Shown: piece by piece, positions 34,941 through 43,051 of the stretch
How positions within the stretch are numbered: position 1 is the first letter of the stretch
Layout of the letters: each line of letters begins with the position of its first letter
Assembly (NCBI RefSeq): GCF_001507595.1
Contig: NZ_LQBQ01000003.1
Coordinates: 53,399-117,398 of the forward strand
DNA: 64,000 nucleotides
Direction of reading: 5' to 3'
Source of the DNA: Ruegeria marisrubri
GTDB taxonomy: Bacteria > Pseudomonadota > Alphaproteobacteria > Rhodobacterales > Rhodobacteraceae
The notes under the pieces: generated by a model
The model's input: the letters and a program-made list of their open reading frames with translations, nothing else
What the model was told of the DNA's origin: nothing
Databases searched by the model: none
Position numbers and translations under genes: made by a program

Positions 34941-35822
34941 ATGACGATTTCGACCAAACCCCTGAGTGCCCATTTCGGTGTGGATGTGACAGGCATCGAC
35001 CTGAACACGGTTACTGCGGAACACCTGTTCCCGCAGTTGCGTGCACTGTTCGAGGAGCATTCCGCGCTGCTGTTTCGCGGGCAGGACATGACCGACGAAA
35101 CCCACCTGCGCATCGCTGGCCTTTTCGGCCCGATCGAGGACCGCCAGGCGGACGAGCGCAAACCCGACGAAGCGTTCGAGATCCCCAAAGTGTCCAACGT
35201 CATGACCGACGGATCGGTCAGCGGCGAGATGGATCTGAAAACGCTGAACCTGAAATCGAATTTCCTGTGGCATTCGGACAGCACGTTCCTGCCGGTTCCG
35301 GCACTGGTGAACATCCTGGTTGGCCGGGTCGTCACCACGACGGGTGGCGCGACCGAGTTGGCTTCGACTCGCGCGGCATGGGCATTGATGCCTGAGGAGA
35401 TGAAAGCGCGCATTCGCGGGCGCGGCATCTGGCACCGCTACAGCCACTCGCGACGCAAGATTTCGCCCGAGCTGGCCGAACTTCCGATGTTCAACAAATG
35501 GCCGGACACACATTGGAACGCGATCTGGGAAAACCCCGTGAACGGGCGCGAGGCACTGTACCTGGCCTCACATGCGTTCAAGGTCGACGGCTATGACGAG
35601 ACCGAAAGTGAGGCTCTGCTGGCGGAACTGACCGCCTTCTGCACCCAACCGGCTTTTGTCTATTCCCACAAGTGGAATGTGGGCGACGTGCTGATCTGGG
35701 ACCAGCGCGCGGTCATGCACCGTGGCACGCCATGGCCCTATGACCAGCCGCGGACGCTGTCGAGCATCTGCAGTTCCGTGACCGAAGCCGACGGGATCGA
35801 GCGGATGCGACTGCCGGCCTGA
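34941..35822 (+). CDS. TauD/TfdA-family Fe(II)/2-oxoglutarate dioxygenase
   Basis: The 293-residue protein has the iron triad: His-x-Asp in FLWHSDSTFLP and the distal His in QRAVMHRGTPW, followed by the 2-oxoglutarate-binding Arg in DQPRTLSS. The N-terminus (PLSAHFGVDVTGIDL) is typical. It hydroxylates an unactivated carbon, often releasing a leaving group such as sulfite or an N-methyl. As the last enzyme of the overlapping operon it may demethylate or hydroxylate the compound handled by the hydrolases. Confidence 0.9.
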   Translation: MTISTKPLSAHFGVDVTGIDLNTVTAEHLFPQLRALFEEHSALLFRGQDMTDETHLRIAGLFGPIEDRQADERKPDEAFEIPKVSNVMTDGSVSGEMDLKTLNLKSNFLWHSDSTFLPVPALVNILVGRVVTTTGGATELASTRAAWALMPEEMKARIRGRGIWHRYSHSRRKISPELAELPMFNKWPDTHWNAIWENPVNGREALYLASHAFKVDGYDETESEALLAELTAFCTQPAFVYSHKWNVGDVLIWDQRAVMHRGTPWPYDQPRTLSSICSSVTEADGIERMRLPA

Positions 35823-35883
35823 CAAGCGGACAAGACACACCACCAAGCTGAACCACCACTCCGAACCGACAGAGAGAGACAGA

Positions 35884-37548
35884 ATGACCTTCCTGACACG
35901 CACCGGAAAACCCTTGCCCGACTTCCTTTCGCAGGCGGCCTCCTCCACCGCCGGCGACGCCATGAGCCGCCGCGAGTTTCTTGCGACGGCCTGTTCCTTT
36001 GGCGCGACTGCCGCGACCGCCTACGCGATGCTGGGCCTGCCGGCCCCGGGCCATGCAGCAGGCAACGCGCAGATGGGCGGAACAGTCCGTATCCAGCAGC
36101 AACTGGTGACCATGCGCGACCCGCGCAAGTTCGATTTCAACAGCCTTGCCACGTTCACCCGTGGCTGGCTGGAATACCTCGTTCAGTACAATTCGGACGG
36201 GACCTTTGTCCCGATCCTGCTGGAAAGCTGGGAAATCAATGCCGATGCCACCGAATACACGCTAAACGTCCGCAAGGGCGTGAAGTGGAACAACGGCGAT
36301 GATTTCACCGCCGAGGACGTGGCGATGAACATTGCGCGGTTCTGCGACACCAAAGTCGAGGGTAACGCCATGTCCGGAAAATTCGGCGTGATCATCGACG
36401 AGGCCACCGGCAAGGTGATGGATGGCGCGGTTGAGGTCGTGGACAGCCACACCGTGCGCCTAAAACTGCCGCGCCCCGACATTTCTCTGATCGCGGGCCT
36501 GGCAGATTATCCCGCAGCCATCGTTCATTCGAGCTTTGAAGAGGTAAACATGCTCGAAAACCCGGTCGGCACTGGCCCATACCTGCCCGAAAGCTATGAG
36601 GTGGGCAACCGCGCCGCGCTGGTCCGCAATGAGAACCACGCATGGTGGAACGCGGGAAATGGCGCCTACATGGACCGGGTCGAATTCATCGACTTCGGTG
36701 CCGATCCCAGTTCGCATTTCGCCGGGGCCGAGGCCGATGAATTCGATGTCACCTATGACACCGAGGGCGATTTCATCGCGGCCTTCGATGGTCTCGACGG
36801 CTGGACCAAGAACTCGGTCGATACCGCCGCGACGGTGCTGGCCCGCTGCAATCAGCAGGCCGAAGAAGACGGTAAGGCGGTTTATGCCGATACCCGCGTG
36901 CGCCGAGCGCTGGCGCTGGCCGTGGACAACGCCACCATCCTCGAGCTGGCCTACAACAATCAGGGTAGCGTGGCCGAGAACCACCATGTCTCACCTAAGC
37001 ATCCCGAGTACGCCGATATCGGCACGCCCACACGCGACGCCGAGGCAGCGATGGCCTTGCTGGACGAGGCTGGAATGCGCGACCACGAGTTCGAACTGAT
37101 CTCGCTCGATGCGGCCTTCTGGAAGGCGACCGGGGATGCGATCGCGGCCCAGCTGCGCGATGCAGGTATGCAGGTCAAGCGTACCGTTTTTCCTTCGTCC
37201 ACCTTCTGGAACGACTGGGCGAAATATCCATTTTCGATCACCAACTGGAACCACCGTCCCTTTGGCATCCAGACCTATGCGCTGGCCTACAAGACCGGCG
37301 CGATCTGGAGCGAAACCGGTTTCGCCAATGTCGAGTTCGACGCGAAGGTCGATCAGGCTCTGGCCACCCCGGATCCGGATGCCCGCCGCGAGATCATGGG
37401 TAAGCTGGAACAGATCATGATCAACGAAGGCGTCATCATCCAGCCCTACTGGCGGGCGCTCTACAACCATTCCAAGAGCAACCTGAAAGGCGCCGCAATC
37501 CACATCTCGAACGAGATGTATCCGCAGTACATGTACTGGGAAGCCTGA
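35884..37548 (+). CDS. ABC transporter substrate-binding protein, peptide/nickel family 5
   Basis: The 554-residue protein has a twin-arginine-like signal (MSRREFLATACSFGATAATA at about residues 27-46) and the SBP_bac_5 domain (VRKGVKWNNGDDFTAEDV, then VGTGPYLPESYEVG). The start at 35884 has a GAGAG ribosome site and leaves a 26-residue extension before the signal, which is unusual; an ATG at 35962 begins exactly at the signal. No permease or ATPase genes of a peptide-type importer are next to it, so it must use a transporter encoded elsewhere or be a remnant of a larger operon. Confidence 0.9.
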   Translation: MTFLTRTGKPLPDFLSQAASSTAGDAMSRREFLATACSFGATAATAYAMLGLPAPGHAAGNAQMGGTVRIQQQLVTMRDPRKFDFNSLATFTRGWLEYLVQYNSDGTFVPILLESWEINADATEYTLNVRKGVKWNNGDDFTAEDVAMNIARFCDTKVEGNAMSGKFGVIIDEATGKVMDGAVEVVDSHTVRLKLPRPDISLIAGLADYPAAIVHSSFEEVNMLENPVGTGPYLPESYEVGNRAALVRNENHAWWNAGNGAYMDRVEFIDFGADPSSHFAGAEADEFDVTYDTEGDFIAAFDGLDGWTKNSVDTAATVLARCNQQAEEDGKAVYADTRVRRALALAVDNATILELAYNNQGSVAENHHVSPKHPEYADIGTPTRDAEAAMALLDEAGMRDHEFELISLDAAFWKATGDAIAAQLRDAGMQVKRTVFPSSTFWNDWAKYPFSITNWNHRPFGIQTYALAYKTGAIWSETGFANVEFDAKVDQALATPDPDARREIMGKLEQIMINEGVIIQPYWRALYNHSKSNLKGAAIHISNEMYPQYMYWEA

Positions 37549-37605
37549 TTGTGCGATTGCCTGTCTGGCGCCGGCCGGGCAGGCGTCTTGTATTGCGAAG
37601 ATTAC

Positions 37606-38109
37606 ATGCTGGATACGGTCCTGATAGCGGTTGGCGGTTTCAACCTGGCGTTCATGGCGGCCTGGCTGACCATCGGCGCGCTGGAAAACGTGTTTCATCC
37701 CTTTTTGAACGAAACCTACACTGCGCAGGTGATGGACTTGGAGCGCATGCGTGAGGAATACCCCGAAGCCTATACGCATGTTTCATATCGCCGCGTTACC
37801 AATGCGAAGCTACGCAAGCGCCTCTTCGCCTTCATCGTAGTCTGGGAACTCCTGGCTACCGCCAGTCTGTGGCTGGGAACGGCGGCGATGGGGGCTGCTG
37901 TGCTCGGCCTTGTTCCTGTCAGCACTGCCCTGGCGCTTGGCCTAGTCGGAACGATGCTGTTCAACTCGGTTTGGGCGGGGTTTCTGATCGCGGGGAATTT
38001 TTTCTGCTACTGGTTTGGTCACGAGGGCGGCCAGAACACGCATTTCCAGATGCTGCTCTGGGGGCTGGCCAACTGCGTCCTTCTGATCGGACTCGCAAGT
38101 TATTTCTAA
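37606..38109 (+). CDS. DUF2165-family small membrane protein
   Basis: The 167-residue protein has four hydrophobic helices (about residues 4-24, 67-87, 94-120 and 144-165) and matches the DUF2165 pattern: a large polar loop between helices 1 and 2 (VMDLERMREEYPEAY) and the ending NFFCYWFGHEGGQNTHFQ. Function is unknown. The ATG at 37606 begins directly at helix 1. It follows the orphan binding protein by 57 bases, and the two may be linked. Confidence 0.82.
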   Translation: MLDTVLIAVGGFNLAFMAAWLTIGALENVFHPFLNETYTAQVMDLERMREEYPEAYTHVSYRRVTNAKLRKRLFAFIVVWELLATASLWLGTAAMGAAVLGLVPVSTALALGLVGTMLFNSVWAGFLIAGNFFCYWFGHEGGQNTHFQMLLWGLANCVLLIGLASYF

Positions 38110-38229
38110 CACCGCGAAACAGCTTCGACAGACGAAACTGATACCGTTTGGGCGAATTGGAAAGACCAGTGCTGGTCGCCGCCGTCTGCTCGGACCCCGT
38201 CAAGCAGGCAGAGAAGACGTGCTTGCCTG

Positions 38230-38455
38230 GGGGATTCAGGTTGAGGCGGGCGGGGCGGTTTTGTAGCCTCCCGGCATGCCCAAAGGAAACCCGTTCAAAT
38301 ACTTTCAAATAAGTCCCGAGGTGATCCGCCTGGCGGTCATGATTTGTGTTCGTTTCCCGCTTTAGCTCAGGAACGTCGAGGACCTGCTGCACGAGCGTGG
38401 TATCGAGGTCAGCCACGAAGTGAACCGGGTCAGGCGTCTTTTTCGTTGCCCAAGC
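38230..38455 (+). pseudogene. Decayed IS6-family fragment with a RidA 3' remnant
   Basis: From 38276 the frame reads KGNPFKYFQISPEVIRLAVM and, after an in-frame stop, LRNVEDLLHERGIEVSHE, matching the start of the intact IS6 transposase. The front part shares GGTTGAGGCGGGC and CAGCCTCCCGGC-type sequence with the copy at 55.5 kb. The fragment breaks off at about 38421, and 38426-38454 matches the 3' end of the RidA gene at 30274, with one extra base that shifts the frame. Nothing here is functional. Confidence 0.75.
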
Positions 38456-38549
38456 CCTCATGCCAACTGCCTAGGGATGGCTGGTTCTGTGCCTTGGAAA
38501 AGAGCGTCAATGCTGGCCAGAAAAAGGCACAGGCGGCCACTTGCCTTGT

Positions 38550-39440
38550 TCAGCGCCGGCGCACATTCAGGCCATAGAAACGGGCCGCGGTATCGTGAAA
38601 GACGTCCTGTTGCGCGCCTTGGGGGATCAGTTCCAGATATGCCTCCAAAAGCGTCCCATAATCTGAATACAGCCTGTCGACAGGAAAGTTTGAACCGAAC
38701 ATGACCCGCTCGGGGCCGAACTGCTCCAGGCAGGTTTCGACGATCGGGCGAATGGTGGCGGGGCTCCAATCATGGTCAAACATGCCCAGGCCGGAAAGTT
38801 TGCACGTGACATTGGGCAGGTCCGAAAGCGCGCGCATCTTTTTCGACCAATCGCGCAACCCTGCAGCAGACCGATCGTGTGGTGAACCGGCATGACAGAG
38901 CGCCACCTCCAACCCGGGCGCTTCTACTAGAACCGAAGCGGTTTTCTCCATCAACTCGGGCACAAGTTGCAGATCAAAGCTCAGCCCGAGTTGCGCTGCC
39001 ATGCGCAGCCCATTCAGAAACCGTGGATCCTCGAGCAACGCGTTGGTTCCGGTTGCTGCGTCCTCCTCGGGCGCGCGCCCAACGATCTGGCGGACGCCAC
39101 GCACCGTGGACAGTTTCTGAAAGTCACCCAGGTTCTGCACAAGATCTGGCTTGGTCAGGTCGCAGAAAACGACCTGAGCCATTGGCCAGCCGGGATTGGC
39201 ATCCGCCACACTCTGGACCCAGCGCGCCTCGGCCAGTCCGTCATCGGCGCCAACCTGGACATGAACGGAACCGGCAATGCCATGGGCTCGGGCTTCGTCG
39301 CTGAACTCGTCCAGCAGATAGTTCCGCTGGATGGGAGAGGGGTCGCCAAAAAACCGGCGGACCCCCTTGGCCATCAGCCAAGGGTAATTCACAGCCTGCA
39401 GATCCCAAAGATGGTGGTGCGCGTCGATCCGGGCCGTCAT
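38550..39440 (-). CDS. Amidohydrolase-2 family lactonase-like protein
   Basis: The 296-residue TIM-barrel protein has the family opening ARIDAHHHLWDL, NPGWPMAQVVFCDL, the His of VALCHAGSPHDR and the final metal/active Asp in RVMFGSNFPVDRLYSDY. Relatives include L-fucono-1,5-lactonase and 2-pyrone-4,6-dicarboxylate lactonase, which open sugar or aromatic-derived lactones. Its ATG overlaps the SnoaL-like gene by 4 bases, so it belongs to the same minus-strand transcript, divergent from the ABC transporter. A lactone made by a dehydrogenase in this cluster would be a natural substrate. Confidence 0.88.
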   Translation of the reverse strand: MTARIDAHHHLWDLQAVNYPWLMAKGVRRFFGDPSPIQRNYLLDEFSDEARAHGIAGSVHVQVGADDGLAEARWVQSVADANPGWPMAQVVFCDLTKPDLVQNLGDFQKLSTVRGVRQIVGRAPEEDAATGTNALLEDPRFLNGLRMAAQLGLSFDLQLVPELMEKTASVLVEAPGLEVALCHAGSPHDRSAAGLRDWSKKMRALSDLPNVTCKLSGLGMFDHDWSPATIRPIVETCLEQFGPERVMFGSNFPVDRLYSDYGTLLEAYLELIPQGAQQDVFHDTAARFYGLNVRRR

Positions 39441-40438
39441 GTGCGCGGCACCTGGGCCATGCGGGCCAATATGTCCACGCCCTGCTGTTTCCAGAAATGC
39501 AGAAGGTCGATGAACACCCAGTTCTCGGCCAGCTTGTCGCCTTGGCGGCGGTAAATGTCGATAACGCGAAACTCACCCGGCTTGTCCGTGGCCGGCATGC
39601 CCATGAACCCGCCGGTCGGGACGGCGGTGAAATTTGGCCATCCGAAGAATCCACCGAAATGCCCCTCGGCCATGCGGCACAGATGCCTTGTCTTCGATCG
39701 CTCCGCGAACGATGCGCGGAACGGGCCGGAGTGCTGTTTGGCATAGCGTTCGATCGTGTAGGTGGCGCCAATTCCCGCAGGACCCCACCAGATCATGTCT
39801 TCGGCCCAGGTGCGGCGCAATTCGTCCTCGAGGCTGAGGCCGCTGTTCCACTGGCCCAGGTCCGAAATCATCGCATTGATCGCGGCCAGCGTCTTTTCAC
39901 CTTCCTCAACGGGCTGCAGGTCGAACAGCAGCCCGTCATGGGTCATGGGGCCGGGTTGAACCAGATGTGCGGCGGTTTGCGGGGGAAACGGGTTCAAACC
40001 GGCCTGCATCATCAGATGCGGGATATCGAAAAACATGGCCGCCTCGGTGATTCGCCCGTTCTCGACCTTGTTGAATTCACAATAGCGAAGAAAGGCCATC
40101 TTTCCGGTCGGTGCAATGCCGAGCCATGCCGTGTCGAACAAGCCCATCAAGTGCCCCATCGAAACAACCCAGACAGACTGGAACCCGTCCATCTCGTTGG
40201 TTCCGGCCATAAAAATGTCCATTCGCCGCTGAAGGGTCGTCAGGCTTTTCTTCAAGGGAAGCCAGAAAGTTTCAGCGATCTGGCTTGCACCCCGGATCTC
40301 GTTGAACGGGTGGAATCCGCGCCAAAGAGCTTGATCGTCGTAAAACCGGGACAACGCTTCCGAAAGATTCGACTCGTCTGCAGTGCGCAAGACCTCGTAC
40401 AGGTCCAGCACAACCGACTTTTCTTTTTGAAACGACAT
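39437..40438 (-). CDS. Two-domain SnoaL/NTF2-like protein A
   Basis: The 333-residue protein contains two cone-shaped NTF2-like domains (roughly 1-160 and 175-333). It shares with proteins B and D the junction pattern (FFDIPHLMMQAGLNPFPPQ, then QPGP), the second-domain segment MIWWGPAGIGATY, and the ending FWKQQGVDILARMAQ. The ATG at 40438 is chosen because homology to B and D starts shortly after it. SnoaL-fold proteins can be acid-base cyclases, hydrolases, dehydratases or isomerases; no reaction can be assigned. It overlaps the lactonase-like gene. Confidence 0.83.
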   Translation of the reverse strand: MSFQKEKSVVLDLYEVLRTADESNLSEALSRFYDDQALWRGFHPFNEIRGASQIAETFWLPLKKSLTTLQRRMDIFMAGTNEMDGFQSVWVVSMGHLMGLFDTAWLGIAPTGKMAFLRYCEFNKVENGRITEAAMFFDIPHLMMQAGLNPFPPQTAAHLVQPGPMTHDGLLFDLQPVEEGEKTLAAINAMISDLGQWNSGLSLEDELRRTWAEDMIWWGPAGIGATYTIERYAKQHSGPFRASFAERSKTRHLCRMAEGHFGGFFGWPNFTAVPTGGFMGMPATDKPGEFRVIDIYRRQGDKLAENWVFIDLLHFWKQQGVDILARMAQVPRT

Positions 40439-40505
40439 TTTGCTAGCTCTTTCAATTGCTTGTCTTTCGCGAAAATGGGTCGACCTGGTCGGCCAAGCCC
40501 TTTTT

Positions 40506-40519
40506 TGCATGCGATTGCA
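40506..40519. promoter_or_regulatory. LacI-type operator 1
   Basis: TGCATGCGATTGCA has the LacI-family layout of two inverted TGCA arms around a central CG; with flanking T5/A5 runs the symmetry extends to 24 bases. It lies in the 160-base gap between divergent SnoaL A and the ABC ATPase genes. A second copy is at 40560. The LacI regulator at 49810-50829 is the obvious candidate. Confidence 0.7.
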
Positions 40520-40559
40520 AAAAAAGCTTGCCAGATGTTTCTTTTGTTGTCTATCGTTT

Positions 40560-40573
40560 TGCAAACGCATGCA
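40560..40573. promoter_or_regulatory. LacI-type operator 2
   Basis: TGCAAACGCATGCA matches operator 1 in the pattern TGCA-N2-CG-N2-TGCA. Its centre is 54 bases from the first, close to five helical turns, compatible with looping or with blocking two divergent promoters. It ends 25 bases before the ABC ATPase start. Confidence 0.7.
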
Positions 40574-40598
40574 CGGCGGACCCATTACGGAGGACTCA

Positions 40599-41651
40599 AT
40601 GGCCGAGATTCAGCTTCGCAACGTCGGAAAACGTTGGGGCTCATTTGTAGGGGTCCACAATTTCGATCTGACCATAGCCGACAAGGAGTTCCTGGTTTTG
40701 CTGGGTCCGTCCGGCTGCGGGAAAACTACAACGATGCGAATGATTGCGGGTCTGGAGGACGCCACAGAGGGGGACATCCTGATCGACGGCAAGCGTGTCA
40801 ACGACATGGAGCCCAAGGATCGTGACGTGGCCATGGTGTTCCAATCATACGCTCTGTATCCGAACATGAACGTCTATGAGAACATCCGTTTCCCCCTTAA
40901 GGTGAGGGGTATCGACCCGGCCACACATGACGAGAAGGTGCGCCGCGCCAGCGCGATGGTCGAGCTGGACGACTTCTTGCACCGCAAGCCGGCCGAGCTG
41001 TCGGGCGGTCAGCGCCAGCGGGTGGCCTTGGCGCGTGCAATCGTGCGGGAGCCCAACGTCTTCTTGATGGACGAACCGCTGTCGAACCTTGACGCCAAGC
41101 TGCGTGTATCGACACGAGCGCAAATCAAGAACCTCAGCCATGAACTGGCGGTCACCACGATCTATGTCACCCATGACCAGATCGAAGCGATGACCTTGGC
41201 CGATCGCGTAGTGGTCATGAAGCAGGGTGTGGTTCAACAGGTCGGCACCCCGACGGACATTTATGACACCCCTGCAAACACCTTCGTCGCTAGCTTCATC
41301 GGCAGCCCCGCCATGAACCTGATCGACGGAGAGGTCCAGAACGGCACCTTCACCGCTCAGAATGTCAAGATTTCTGGAATAAACGCGCCCAACGGGCGGC
41401 TGACGTTGGGTTTCCGGGCTGAAGATGCCGAGCTGGCACCGGCCGGCAAAGGGCAGATCAACGCCCCCATCTACACGCTCGAACTGCTGGGCGACGCCAC
41501 GATGATCTCGGTGCGCGTGGGTTCGGCGCTGGTGTCAGTGAAAGCAGACAAGAACTTCCGGGCCGAAATTGACGACATGGTTTCGATCTCGGTTCCCGTG
41601 GGCATTTGCCATCTGTTTGACGGACAGACCGGAGCTCGGATTCAAGGCTAG
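40599..41651 (+). CDS. Sugar-type ABC transporter ATP-binding protein (UgpC/MalK group)
   Basis: The 350-residue protein has Walker A GPSGCGKTT (residues 36-44), a Q-loop, the signature LSGGQRQRVALARA, Walker B VFLMDEPLSNLDAK and the H-loop His in YVTHDQIEA. A C-terminal MalK-like TOBE/OB domain with GFRAEDAEL follows. The ATG at 40599 follows GGAGG. It powers uptake with the two permeases and binding protein that follow. The atypical gene order, with the ATPase first, is consistent with it being closest to the LacI operators. Confidence 0.95.
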   Translation: MAEIQLRNVGKRWGSFVGVHNFDLTIADKEFLVLLGPSGCGKTTTMRMIAGLEDATEGDILIDGKRVNDMEPKDRDVAMVFQSYALYPNMNVYENIRFPLKVRGIDPATHDEKVRRASAMVELDDFLHRKPAELSGGQRQRVALARAIVREPNVFLMDEPLSNLDAKLRVSTRAQIKNLSHELAVTTIYVTHDQIEAMTLADRVVVMKQGVVQQVGTPTDIYDTPANTFVASFIGSPAMNLIDGEVQNGTFTAQNVKISGINAPNGRLTLGFRAEDAELAPAGKGQINAPIYTLELLGDATMISVRVGSALVSVKADKNFRAEIDDMVSISVPVGICHLFDGQTGARIQG

Positions 41652-41742
41652 CCCCGACAAGTTTCCGGGTCTTTGACCAAGGGGCACAGCGCATGCGTGA
41701 ACGAGGGGCACGCACAACACTCGGAGAAACAAGGAGATTGAG

Positions 41743-42987
41743 ATGTTTCTGAGGAATCTAGCAACAGCAACGGCCTTTGCTGGCCTTTTGGGATCGGCGG
41801 CATATGCCGCGGATTGCGGGCCGGAAGGCCAGTCGATCCGAGTCTTGGCCAGCGATTTCCCGGCAATTCACGCCGTCACCGAAGCTGCCGAGGCCAACTG
41901 CGGCGCCGCTGCCGCCGAATTTTCGGTTAACCACACGACCGAAGCGCGCCAGATCATGAACGCAGCCCTGACGCCGAACCCGGCTGAATACACTTCGGTC
42001 ATCCTGGCGAATGCAACGCTGACGCAGCTCATGAATGACGGGCTGGTTCGTCCGCTCAACGATCTGGTCGAAAAATACAGCGACAACATCAAGCCGCACC
42101 AGCTGATCACCATCGATGGCAACGTGATGGCCGTGGCCTTCATGGCCAACTCCCAGCATCTGTTCGCGCGGAAGGACATCCTGGAGAAAGCCGGTGTCGA
42201 CAGAATTCCAGCCACCTATGAGGAGGTTCTGGATGCCGCGGAAAAAATTCGGGCCGCAGGCATCATGGAGCATCCGATCGTGATGAACCTTCAGACCGGC
42301 TGGAACGTGGGGGAAGTGTTCAACATGATCTATCTCGGTCATGGCGGCGAATTCTTCAAGCCCGGTTCGGCCGAACCCGCGATCAACAACGAAAAAGGGA
42401 TTGCAACGCTCAACGTCATGAAGGTCTTGACCGAATATGCGCACCCCGATCACCTGACCCATGCGTCGAACGAGACACAGGGTCTCTGGGAGGCCGGTCA
42501 AGCTGCCTTGGGCATCATGTGGGGGTCCCGTGGCGCACCGATCCTGGATGACGAAGGCTCGTCCGAGGAAGTAACCTCAAACACCGTTCTGTCGGCAGCG
42601 CCAACCGTGGCCGGCGGTTCGATCCCGGCGGCAACATTGTGGTGGGATGGGATTTCCATCGCAAGCAACGTGTCCGATGAAGAAGCAGAAGCAACCTTTG
42701 CTGCGCTGGTCAGCGGTTTGACCCCGGAAATGGTCGAGGCCAACAATGACGATGCTGTCTGGCTGCTGGAAGGTTTCAAGCCGGGCCCGGCGGCGGCTGG
42801 TGTGGCCGCAACCGCGCAGGGTGGGGCACAACCGTACCCGATGATTCCTCAGATGGGTCTGCTGCATGCGGCGCTTGGGTCGGAACTGACGGACTTCCTC
42901 AAAGGTGATGAAACTGCCGAACAGGCCTTGTCAGACGTGGAAGCCGCATATCGGACATCGGCAAAAGAAGCCGGTTTCCTCGAGTAA
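41743..42987 (+). CDS. ABC transporter solute-binding protein, family 1
   Basis: The 414-residue protein has a Sec signal (NLATATAFAGLLGSAAYA) and then a family 1 binding domain (EYTSVILANATLTQLMNDG, then RKDILEKAGVDRIPATYEEV). Family 1 proteins usually bind sugars, sugar alcohols, glycerol-3-phosphate or related polyols. AAGGAG precedes the ATG. It is 91 bases after the ATPase gene and is followed by a hairpin that may raise its transcript level relative to the permeases. Confidence 0.93.
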   Translation: MFLRNLATATAFAGLLGSAAYAADCGPEGQSIRVLASDFPAIHAVTEAAEANCGAAAAEFSVNHTTEARQIMNAALTPNPAEYTSVILANATLTQLMNDGLVRPLNDLVEKYSDNIKPHQLITIDGNVMAVAFMANSQHLFARKDILEKAGVDRIPATYEEVLDAAEKIRAAGIMEHPIVMNLQTGWNVGEVFNMIYLGHGGEFFKPGSAEPAINNEKGIATLNVMKVLTEYAHPDHLTHASNETQGLWEAGQAALGIMWGSRGAPILDDEGSSEEVTSNTVLSAAPTVAGGSIPAATLWWDGISIASNVSDEEAEATFAALVSGLTPEMVEANNDDAVWLLEGFKPGPAAAGVAATAQGGAQPYPMIPQMGLLHAALGSELTDFLKGDETAEQALSDVEAAYRTSAKEAGFLE

Positions 42988-43000
42988 CTTCCCCAACTCA

Positions 43001-43018
43001 GGGGGGCGTCTGCCCCCC
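43001..43018 (+). other. Intercistronic hairpin after the binding-protein gene
   Basis: GGGGGGC pairs with GCCCCCC around the 4-base loop GTCT, followed by GCTTCTTTC. Such hairpins after binding-protein genes commonly protect the upstream mRNA and lower read-through to the permease genes. Confidence 0.6.
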
Positions 43019-43051
43019 GCTTCTTTCAAACTGCAAACCGGGACGTACGCC

